NCBI GenBank assembly: GCA_947165975.1
Contig: CAMVCL010000009.1
Location: 1 to 38,042, forward strand
Direction: 5' to 3'
Length of the DNA: 38,042 nt
Origin: an uncultured Candidatus Saccharibacteria bacterium
GTDB taxonomy: Bacteria > Patescibacteriota > Saccharimonadia > Saccharimonadales > Saccharimonadaceae
Shown here: positions 31,451-38,042 of the stretch, piece after piece
Layout of the letters: every line of letters starts with the position of its first letter
Numbering within the stretch: the stretch's first letter is position 1
Made by a program: the position numbers and the translations under genes
The notes under the pieces: generated by a model
Told to the model about the DNA's origin: nothing
Databases searched by the model: none
What the model saw: the letters and a program-made list of their open reading frames with translations, nothing else

Positions 31451-34400
31451 ATGGCGTGGATGGATAATTTTATCAGCGCTTCAGACTTCGATTCAATTCG
31501 TTTGTCGGTTGCTAGTCGTGACGATATCTTGAATTGGAGTTATGGTGAAGTAACCAAGCCAGAGACGATCAACTATCGTACTCAAAAACCCGAACGTGAT
31601 GGTTTGTTTTGTGAACGTATCTTTGGGCCAACTAAAGACATTAATCCACACGATTCTAAGCTAAAAGGTGTACGTTCACGAGAAGCTGCCGTAGATAAAG
31701 AAGGGAATCTAGTAACGAAATCGATTACACGTCGTGAACGTATGGGTCATATTTCCTTGGCGGCACCAGTTGCTCACATCTGGTTCATGCGAGGAATCCC
31801 GTCTGCACTTAGTCTATTGCTTGATATCACCGTTAAAAATATCGAAAAAGTGGTTTACTTTGCTACTTACTTGATTACCGATGCTAAAACTGATGAGATT
31901 CAGAAGACTTTAGAGAGTCTGGAAGGACAGACAAACGCAGCGCGCGATGCAATCAAGCTTCGCTATGAGAAGGAAGCAAAAGCAGACGGTGCTGATGTAA
32001 AAGCTCTAGCCGAAGCCCAAACTAAGGAGTTGGAAGAGCTTGAAGCTGATTATGCCGCTAAAAAATCGATGCTTGATTCATTTAAAAAAGGCGGCGTGAT
32101 CACTGAGGTTCAATATCGTAATCTGCCTGAGGAATATGAAGATTTAATTACGGTCGAGATGGGCGCTACTGCAATCAAAAAGATGCTTGATGAGATTGAC
32201 CTCGATAAGTTAATTGAAAAATTGCATAAAGACTGCGAAGAGGCTAAAGGTCAAAAAGAGAAAAAGATTCAAAAACGTCTCAAGACTCTAGAAGGTATGC
32301 AGGCAGCTGGAATTAAGCCAGTGGATTTGATCTTGACGGTCATACCAGTGATTCCGCCAGATCTTCGTCCAATGATTGCTTTGCCTGGTGGTCGTTTTGC
32401 GACTTCTGATTTAAATGATTTGTATCGTCGCGTGATCAACCGTAATAATCGTTTGAAGAAATTACTTGATTTGAATGCACCTGAAGTGATCTGTCGTAAT
32501 GAGATGCGTATGCTTCAAGAGGCTGTAGATGCATTGATTGATAATTCAGCAGCACATGGTTCACGTGGTGCCAACTCAACTAATGGTCGTCGTAAACTTA
32601 AGTCTTTGTCTGATTTATTGAAGGGTAAACAGGGTCGTTTCCGTCAGAACTTGCTTGGTAAACGCGTTGACTACTCTGGTCGCTCAGTGATCGTAGTCGG
32701 TCCAGAATTGAAGCTTAATGAATGTGGCTTGCCAAAGCAAATGGCATTGGAACTCTTTAAACCATTCGTGATTTCTTGGTTAATCAGCAATGAATATGCA
32801 AATAATATTCGTGCTGCATCGAGATTAATTGAATCCAAGGAGACGGTAGTTTGGGATGCACTTGATGAGGTGATTAAAGGTAAGTATGTACTCTTAAACC
32901 GTGCTCCATCTCTACACCGTTTGTCGGTTCAGGCTTTCCAGCCACGTTTAATTGATGGTAAAGCCATTAAGCTTCATCCATTAGTAGCTTCAGGCTTTAA
33001 CGCGGATTATGATGGTGACCAGATGGCCGTACATCTACCACTTTCTGACGCTGCACAGGCAGAGGCTCGTGAACTAATGTCGGCTTCAAAGAATTTACTA
33101 AAGCCAGCAGATGGTTCTCCGGTGCTTGCAATTTATCAGGACGTAGTACTCGGTGCTTATTATCTAACTTATGATAAGCCTGGCACTGATACAGGTGATC
33201 CAAAAGCATTCTCGAGTGTTTATGAGGCAGAGATGGCTTATGACCAGGGGATTATCGCTTTGCAGACGCCAATTCGTGTGTTTACCAAACGTGAGATTCG
33301 TGACACGACTCTTGGTCGCGTGATCTTTAACGAGATTTTACCGAAAGATTATCCGTATGATAACTCTGTACAAACCAAGAAACATCTATCAAAGGTAATG
33401 GCGGACATTTTCGATCGTTATGGTTCAGAAGTAATGGTGAAGACTGCAGATGATTTGAAGGACTTAGCTTTTGAATATGAGACAGTTGCTTCTATCTCAA
33501 CGGCAAAGGGTGACTATCCAACTTATGACGAAATTGATGACTTCATTGCTGAAGGTGATGCTAAAACGGCTTTGATCCAACAACAATTCGACGATGGTTT
33601 AGTAACAGAAGAAGAACGCTATAAGTTGACTATTGCGAACTGGCGCGATATTGACAAAAAGATTTCCGACTTCTTGTCTAGTAAATTATCTGAAATGGAT
33701 ACCGATATTGCTGTAATGGTGAACTCGGGTGCCCGTGGTAATATTTCGAACATTAAGCTCGCATCGGCGGAAATTGGTATCATGGTGGATATCAATAACA
33801 ATGAAATCGAGCTTCCAGTGAAATCTTCATACAAGAAAGGTTTAAATACACTTGAATCATTTATTGCTACACGAGGTGCACGTCAGGGCCAGGTGTCAAC
33901 GGCACTTCGTACTGCTGATTCTGGTTACCTCACTCGTCGTTTAGTGGATGTTTCGCAGGATGTATTTACTACTGATGAGGTGGCTGATGATCCGGGCTTT
34001 ATGGTCTACCGTAATGAAACGGAATTATCTGGCATTAGTTTTGCGGCACGACTTAATGGTCGTTATACTGCTGAAGCAATCCCAGGTTATCTTGAAGCCG
34101 ATGAATTGATCACTAAAGAAATGGCAGAACAGCTTGAAGCTGACGAAAAGATTGAATCCGTTAAAATTCAATCGATTTTGTCGACCACTGCCGTAGATGG
34201 TATTCCACGTAAGGCCTATGGTATTGATATGTCGACCCGTGAGTTAGTGGCTGCTAATGAACCAGTTGGTGTAATTGCAGCTCAATCACTTGGTGAACCT
34301 GGTACACAGCTAACCCTTGATACTAAACATGGTTCTGGTGTTGCTGGTTCTGGTGCGATTGCGCGTGGTCTTCCTCGTGTTGAAGAGCTTCTAGAAGCAC

Positions 34401-35284
34401 GTACGCCGAAAGGTCAAGCCTATGTATCGCCAATTGATGGCGTGGTAGAAATCTGGGAAGATGGTAATCATTACGTTGCACAAATCACTCCACAATCTGG
34501 CGCAATCGAGCGGTTTGAGCTTGATGGCCGTAAGCCTGCAGTCAAAGATGGTGAAAAGGTTAAATCTGGTACTACTTTGATCAAAAAGAGTGGCGACAAG
34601 GCTGCGATTAAAGCTCCACACGAAGGCGTTGTAGAACTTGTAAAAGACGCAATAATCTTGGTTGCTGCCGCTAGTGGCTCTGTTAAGCTCGAGATTCCTG
34701 GTGATGCTGAGTTGGTCGTTAAATCTAATGATACCGTTGAAGCGGGCGATAGATTGACTACTGGTTCCTTAAACTTGCAGGATTTGCTCAAATATAAAGG
34801 TATCGAAGCAACTGAACGTTACATTATGAACGATGTTCTCAACGTATATGCGGCTCAGGGACATGAAATTTCACCAAAGCACCTTGAAATTCTGGTTCGT
34901 CAGATGTTCTCAAGAGTACAGATTAAAGATCCGGGCGATTCGGACTTTGTGACTGGTGATATTACTTCACGAGCGACTGCAACTTTGGAGAATCAAAAAC
35001 TTGAAGAAGCTGGCAAGGAGCCTGCAACCTTTACGAATTTGCTACTTGGCATTACAAAAGTATCAATTTTCTCAGATTCGTTCCTTTCGGCGGCGTCCTT
35101 CCAGGATACTACTCGCGTACTTATCAATGCAGCCATCAATGGCCGTGTGGATAGATTACGAGGTCTGAAGGAGAATGTGATTATTGGTCGTAAGATTCCA
35201 GTAGGAACTGGAGTTACGCCACTTGAAGATTTTGAAACTTCTGACAGTAAAGAGCCAACAGAAGCAGATATCGAGAATCTATAA
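31451..35284 (+). CDS. rpoC: RNA polymerase beta' subunit lacking both zinc sites
   Basis: 1277 aa. The N-terminal core is clear (WSYGEVTKPETINYRTQKPERDGLFCERIFGPTKD), and the catalytic loop is NADYDGDQM (517-525; the usual Phe is Tyr, all three Asp kept). The zinc-ribbon stretch normally holding four Cys between FGPTKD and RRERMGH (about 64-94) has none. The second zinc site is also gone: positions matching E. coli C814, C888, C895, C898 are Ala845, Thr912, Pro919 and Ala922. The F-loop region after SGARGNISNI is divergent (KLASAEIGIMVD instead of RQLAGMRGLM). The bridge helix and EPVGVIAAQSLGEPGTQLTLDTKH are intact. The start at 31451 has GGAGAGGAG upstream; the stop is TAA. Confidence 0.97.
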   Translation: MAWMDNFISASDFDSIRLSVASRDDILNWSYGEVTKPETINYRTQKPERDGLFCERIFGPTKDINPHDSKLKGVRSREAAVDKEGNLVTKSITRRERMGHISLAAPVAHIWFMRGIPSALSLLLDITVKNIEKVVYFATYLITDAKTDEIQKTLESLEGQTNAARDAIKLRYEKEAKADGADVKALAEAQTKELEELEADYAAKKSMLDSFKKGGVITEVQYRNLPEEYEDLITVEMGATAIKKMLDEIDLDKLIEKLHKDCEEAKGQKEKKIQKRLKTLEGMQAAGIKPVDLILTVIPVIPPDLRPMIALPGGRFATSDLNDLYRRVINRNNRLKKLLDLNAPEVICRNEMRMLQEAVDALIDNSAAHGSRGANSTNGRRKLKSLSDLLKGKQGRFRQNLLGKRVDYSGRSVIVVGPELKLNECGLPKQMALELFKPFVISWLISNEYANNIRAASRLIESKETVVWDALDEVIKGKYVLLNRAPSLHRLSVQAFQPRLIDGKAIKLHPLVASGFNADYDGDQMAVHLPLSDAAQAEARELMSASKNLLKPADGSPVLAIYQDVVLGAYYLTYDKPGTDTGDPKAFSSVYEAEMAYDQGIIALQTPIRVFTKREIRDTTLGRVIFNEILPKDYPYDNSVQTKKHLSKVMADIFDRYGSEVMVKTADDLKDLAFEYETVASISTAKGDYPTYDEIDDFIAEGDAKTALIQQQFDDGLVTEEERYKLTIANWRDIDKKISDFLSSKLSEMDTDIAVMVNSGARGNISNIKLASAEIGIMVDINNNEIELPVKSSYKKGLNTLESFIATRGARQGQVSTALRTADSGYLTRRLVDVSQDVFTTDEVADDPGFMVYRNETELSGISFAARLNGRYTAEAIPGYLEADELITKEMAEQLEADEKIESVKIQSILSTTAVDGIPRKAYGIDMSTRELVAANEPVGVIAAQSLGEPGTQLTLDTKHGSGVAGSGAIARGLPRVEELLEARTPKGQAYVSPIDGVVEIWEDGNHYVAQITPQSGAIERFELDGRKPAVKDGEKVKSGTTLIKKSGDKAAIKAPHEGVVELVKDAIILVAAASGSVKLEIPGDAELVVKSNDTVEAGDRLTTGSLNLQDLLKYKGIEATERYIMNDVLNVYAAQGHEISPKHLEILVRQMFSRVQIKDPGDSDFVTGDITSRATATLENQKLEEAGKEPATFTNLLLGITKVSIFSDSFLSAASFQDTTRVLINAAINGRVDRLRGLKENVIIGRKIPVGTGVTPLEDFETSDSKEPTEADIENL

Positions 35285-35294
35285 TAGAATTAAT

Positions 35295-35417
35295 AACTAG
35301 AATAAATATCATTCGGGGCCGCGTCGCTCGCGCTCGTCGGTACGGGGCTTGCGTGCTAAGTCTCGCGCTGTCGCGCTCCGAATTGCCCCGAATTGATATT
35401 ATTCTAGTTGTTTTTTT
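35295..35417. repeat. GC-rich element in a long inverted repeat (rpoC-secY intergenic)
   Basis: Left arm 35295-35319 (AACTAGAATAAATATCATTC then GGGGC) and right arm 35385-35409 are near-perfect reverse complements over 25 bases, with a 1-nt slip. They enclose about 65 bases that are roughly two-thirds G+C by eye (GCGTCGCTCGCGCTCG..., TCGCGCTGTCGCGC) in an AT-rich genome. A T7 run follows at 35411-35417. It could act as a terminator for rpoBC and may also be a mobile or repeated intergenic element. Confidence 0.7.
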
Positions 35418-35460
35418 AGGTGATGTGTGTTATTATTAGATGTAGTTATTAAGAGGTTTT

Positions 35461-36894
35461 ATGCATTTCAAGACTATTTTCAAATCGCTAAAAAATAAAG
35501 ACATGCTGAAACGAGTAATGATAATTCTCGGTATCATTGTGGCTTATCGTTTATTGGCGCAGATTCCTGTACCAATGGGTGATGCTGCTACGTTTAAAGA
35601 AGCAGTCTCTAATTTGTTAGAAAAATCAGATTTTTCGAATTTTCTGAACTTAATTTCCGGTGGTGGGTTAGCCTCGTTTAGTATTATCCTTGTTGGTATG
35701 TCTCCATACATTACGGGTTCGATTGTGGTGCAGCTTTTGACTAAGGCTATTCCACGACTCGAAGAGTTATCGAATGATGGTGAGACGGGTCGTCGTAAGA
35801 TCAATCAATGGACGCGCATCTTGACTGTTCCTTTGGCGATTGTACAGTCCATTGCTTATATCTTTATCTTATATCAATCTACCGTTGCGGCAAATATTGC
35901 TTCTGATTTTACTCCTACTGCTGGAGATTGGGCTTTATCTGTGACGGCAATGACGGCCGGCTCGGTACTTTTGATGTGGATGGGTGAATTAATCACAGAA
36001 CAAGGTGTTGGCAATGGTATTTCTACATTGATTTTCGCGTCCATCATCTCACAGCTGCCTAATACTATGGCGACGCTCTGGGCTTCGCTGACTGATACTT
36101 CTCAGGGTTCGCTTAGCTTATTTGGATGGCTTAACCTACCAGTGAACCCAACTACATTCTGGATTATTCTTGGTTTTGCTGTTGCTATGTTGTTTGTAAT
36201 CTATTTCTTGGTTAAATTGAACGAAGCACAGCGTATTATTACAGTGAATTATGCTAAGCGTGTACATGGTAACTCGTCATATGGAGGCATTAAGTCGATT
36301 TTGCCTATTAAGATGATCGCAGCTGGTGTGATTCCAGTAATCTTTGCCACAGCGTTCTTGTCATTGCCGGCATTGGTTGGGCAAGTTATGATGTCGGTTA
36401 ATCCGAGCAGTGAAGTTGGTGCAGGACTAGTTTCAACCTTTTCAGCGCCATCAGCAAGTAACTTTAAGACTATGTATCCTGATGGAATTACTGGCCAGTG
36501 GTTTGTTTATCCAGTGGTATATTTTATCTTAGTATTTGCATTTACCTATTTCTATACTTCAATCATTTTCAATACGAAAGAAATTGCCGATAACTTACAA
36601 AAACAAGGTGGATTTATTGAAGGGGTACGCCCTGGGATTCAGACTGCAAATTATCTAAGTAAAGTAGTGAATCGTTTGGACTTGTTCGGGGCTTTGGCTC
36701 TTGGTCTTGTGGCAATGTTGCCGTTTATTACGGACTATATCTTTATTGTGGTTACAGGTGCACCAATAGGTCTCTCGATCTCGGGTACAGGTCTTCTAAT
36801 CGTAGTGACGGTGGCGTTGGAGAATCTAAGGTCGGTGGATTCTAGAGCACTAATGATAACCTATGACGATTTTGGGAATGAGCTTAAAGATTAA
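35461..36894 (+). CDS. secY: Preprotein translocase subunit SecY
   Basis: Pore subunit of the Sec translocon, 477 aa with about ten transmembrane segments. Typical stretches are RVMIILGIIVAYRLLAQIPVPMG, ISGGGLASFSIILVGMSPYITGSIVVQLL, GQWTRIL-like QWTRILTVPLA, GELITEQGVGNGIS, and a C-terminal NLQKQGGFIEGVRPG...TANYLSKVVNRL. It has AAGAGG before the ATG. In other bacteria secY is in the spc ribosomal operon and is followed by adk, map and infA; here a sortase overlaps its 3' end and infA comes next. Confidence 0.97.
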   Translation: MHFKTIFKSLKNKDMLKRVMIILGIIVAYRLLAQIPVPMGDAATFKEAVSNLLEKSDFSNFLNLISGGGLASFSIILVGMSPYITGSIVVQLLTKAIPRLEELSNDGETGRRKINQWTRILTVPLAIVQSIAYIFILYQSTVAANIASDFTPTAGDWALSVTAMTAGSVLLMWMGELITEQGVGNGISTLIFASIISQLPNTMATLWASLTDTSQGSLSLFGWLNLPVNPTTFWIILGFAVAMLFVIYFLVKLNEAQRIITVNYAKRVHGNSSYGGIKSILPIKMIAAGVIPVIFATAFLSLPALVGQVMMSVNPSSEVGAGLVSTFSAPSASNFKTMYPDGITGQWFVYPVVYFILVFAFTYFYTSIIFNTKEIADNLQKQGGFIEGVRPGIQTANYLSKVVNRLDLFGALALGLVAMLPFITDYIFIVVTGAPIGLSISGTGLLIVVTVALENLRSVDSRALMITYDDFGNELKD

Positions 36895-37564
36895 AGGGTG
36901 GCGCAAGATTATAAAATGGTCAATTTGGTCAGTCATTTTGGTGGTATTCTTAGTATTTTTGATTCGCATTATAGCTTTTGAGAATAAATATTATAATGAG
37001 AAAGAGGGGAGTGAACGTGCTGTTGCTACATTGAATACCTCGTCTGATGACTTGGACGAAAATAAGCCGAGTGAAGATGAGATAAAAGTATATACTGTTC
37101 CACCAGATCGTCCGCGTTATCTTTCTATTGAAAAGCTTGGCATTGTTAATTCTAGAGTTTTACCGATGGGTGTTAATACTAGCGGAGAATTAGATACGCC
37201 GCGTAATATCTTTGATGTGGGTTGGTATGAAGGTTCAGGTAAGCCTGGACAGGGCGGTACGGCAATCATTGATGGCCATAATGGTGGACCTCATGTGCAC
37301 GGAGTTTTTAAGAATCTACCAAATCTGCAAAATGGTGATACGATCAAGATTGAGCGTGGTGATGGAGAAGTCTTTTTATACGAAGTAGTGGAAAATATTT
37401 CAGTTTCATTAGATGAGGCAGATAAATATATGTCGACGGCAGCTAAAACACCAGAACCTGGTAAAGAATCTATAACTTTGATCTCGTGTACGGGAGAGTG
37501 GTCACAGCAACGCGATACTTATCTTTCCAGGCAGTTTACTAGGGCCGTGCTTGTGGAAAACTAG
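36863..37564 (+). CDS. Sortase family transpeptidase
   Basis: A membrane-anchored cysteine transpeptidase that would attach or process surface proteins. 233 aa from 36863 (an ATG at 36878 is an equal candidate; neither has a clear Shine-Dalgarno). TM segment at about 15-37, linker to 80, then the sortase domain. The catalytic His is H139 in IIDGHNGG, Cys is C209 in TLISCTGEW, and the Arg is R223 or R227 in YLSRQFTRAVL. GVFKNLPNLQNGD is the familiar sortase loop. The class (D/E/F-like) is uncertain. The ORF overlaps secY by 32 nt (17 from the second ATG). No substrate with an obvious LPxTG-like tail was seen in this window. Confidence 0.88.
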   Translation: MTILGMSLKIKGWRKIIKWSIWSVILVVFLVFLIRIIAFENKYYNEKEGSERAVATLNTSSDDLDENKPSEDEIKVYTVPPDRPRYLSIEKLGIVNSRVLPMGVNTSGELDTPRNIFDVGWYEGSGKPGQGGTAIIDGHNGGPHVHGVFKNLPNLQNGDTIKIERGDGEVFLYEVVENISVSLDEADKYMSTAAKTPEPGKESITLISCTGEWSQQRDTYLSRQFTRAVLVEN

Positions 37565-37610
37565 TAATAATTGTTTCATTTGAATTTATTATTTTGATCT
37601 GGATTTTCTC

Positions 37611-37639
37611 TTTACAATTAATGTTTTTTGTGCTATACT
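37611..37639 (+). promoter_or_regulatory. infA promoter
   Basis: TTTACA (37611-37616), 17 nt, TGC-TATACT (37634-37639). The -10 ends 13 nt before the infA ATG, so the leader is about 7 nt and holds no Shine-Dalgarno. Confidence 0.7.
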
Positions 37640-37652
37640 TAACGAGTAATTT

Positions 37653-37877
37653 ATGGCTAGTCAAAAGGAAGTGATTAAACTCACGGGTAGTGTTGTTGAA
37701 GCATTACCGAATACCCAGTTTCGGGTTGAACTCGAGAATGGTCATATTATTGTTGCCCATATGAGTGGGAAGATGCGAAAAAACTATATTCGTCTCGTCC
37801 CGGGTGACAGAGTCGAGGTTGAGTTAACCCCTTACGATCTTACAAAGGGTAGAATCAGTTTTCGGCTCAAGGATTAA
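37653..37877 (+). CDS. infA: Translation initiation factor IF-1
   Basis: A 74-aa S1/OB-fold protein that binds the A site during initiation. [64 protein letters not shown]-type sequence is almost the complete family consensus. It has its own promoter after the sortase gene and a very short leader. rpmJ is next, as in many spc/alpha operons. Confidence 0.97.
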   Translation: MASQKEVIKLTGSVVEALPNTQFRVELENGHIIVAHMSGKMRKNYIRLVPGDRVEVELTPYDLTKGRISFRLKD

Positions 37878-38011
37878 TATTAACTGTTGTATTTTTTACA
37901 ACATTTAATTTGGAAGAAAATAGTTAAATACTATTTGCAAAAGTATTTAGCGAAGTTCTCTATTTTAAAATGTAAATTTTACAACAATAACAAGGAAAGG
38001 ATTTTAACACA

Positions 38012-38042
38012 ATGAAAGTACGTGCAAGTGTTAAAAAAATCT
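38012..38042 (+). CDS. rpmJ: 50S ribosomal protein L36, 3' truncated by window end
   Basis: The first ten codons read MKVRASVKKI, matching bL36, and the frame continues off the right edge. AAGGAAAGG lies upstream. The genomic context after infA supports the call. Whether its zinc Cys/His residues are kept lies just outside the window. Confidence 0.88.
   Translation, partial: MKVRASVKKI

Noticed and set aside
1-38042. UGA recoded to Gly (Gracilibacteria/Absconditabacteria code)
   Set aside because: TGA ends sbcB, ftsE and the SpoU-type methyltransferase at family-typical lengths, and no conserved gene needs read-through.
1-38042. CRISPR arrays, tRNA genes, insertion sequences or prophage
   Set aside because: No regularly spaced repeats, cloverleaf-like stretches, transposase or phage genes were seen in the gene gaps.

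Overview
The window reads as a chromosomal segment from a Patescibacteria/CPR bacterium, most likely a Saccharibacteria (TM7) relative. The genes are AT-rich and tightly packed. Housekeeping proteins are short for their families (MetRS 471 aa, LeuRS 765 aa, RpoB about 1126 aa). A FISUMP/InlB-repeat surface protein, an L-lactate dehydrogenase, an FtsEX-PcsB-type division hydrolase set and a sortase are present, which fits a small Gram-positive-like fermenting cell. TGA acts as an ordinary stop (sbcB, ftsE, the SpoU-type methyltransferase), so this is not a UGA-recoded lineage such as Gracilibacteria. Taxonomy is inferred from content; no search was run.

Layout. 1-1057: 3' part of a secreted FISUMP protein. 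1159-3417: exonuclease I and L-LDH, convergent with abutting stop codons. 3455-6403: a DUF2207 membrane protein and a proline-rich single-pass protein. 6413-7828: metG. 7871-8791 (minus): an unusual aquaporin-family channel. 8888-12103: a 77-aa membrane protein and a 982-aa multi-segment membrane protein of unknown function. 12192-15516: pheS-pheT. 15569-19832: ftsE-ftsX, a CHAP-domain PcsB-like hydrolase and a C-terminal processing protease, a cell-envelope block. 19893-23453: a GT4 glycosyltransferase and leuS. 23489-26198: glutaredoxin, SpoU methyltransferase, a bL32-like protein, nusB, a Nudix hydrolase and rnc. 26299-27669: an unknown 134-aa protein, rpsP and khpA. 28069-35284: rpoB-rpoC. 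35461 to the end: secY, sortase, infA and the start of rpmJ, a reduced spc-type operon.

Several themes run across the window. (1) Many genes have an extended -10 box (TGnTATAAT) ending only 6-7 nt before the start codon, so the mRNA should begin at or within a base or two of the AUG; ldh, DUF2207, metG, the PcsB-like gene, ctp, leuS and the glutaredoxin all show this. Other genes have a proper leader and Shine-Dalgarno, so two modes of translation initiation appear to coexist. (2) RpoC has lost the cysteines of both structural zinc sites, and the bL32-like protein has no cysteine at all, while MetRS and LeuRS keep CxxC-type knuckles. This is selective loss of zinc sites in the expression machinery. 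(3) A GC-rich insert sits inside a long imperfect inverted repeat between rpoC and secY and is unlike anything else in the window.

No tRNA, rRNA, CRISPR array, transposase or phage gene was seen.
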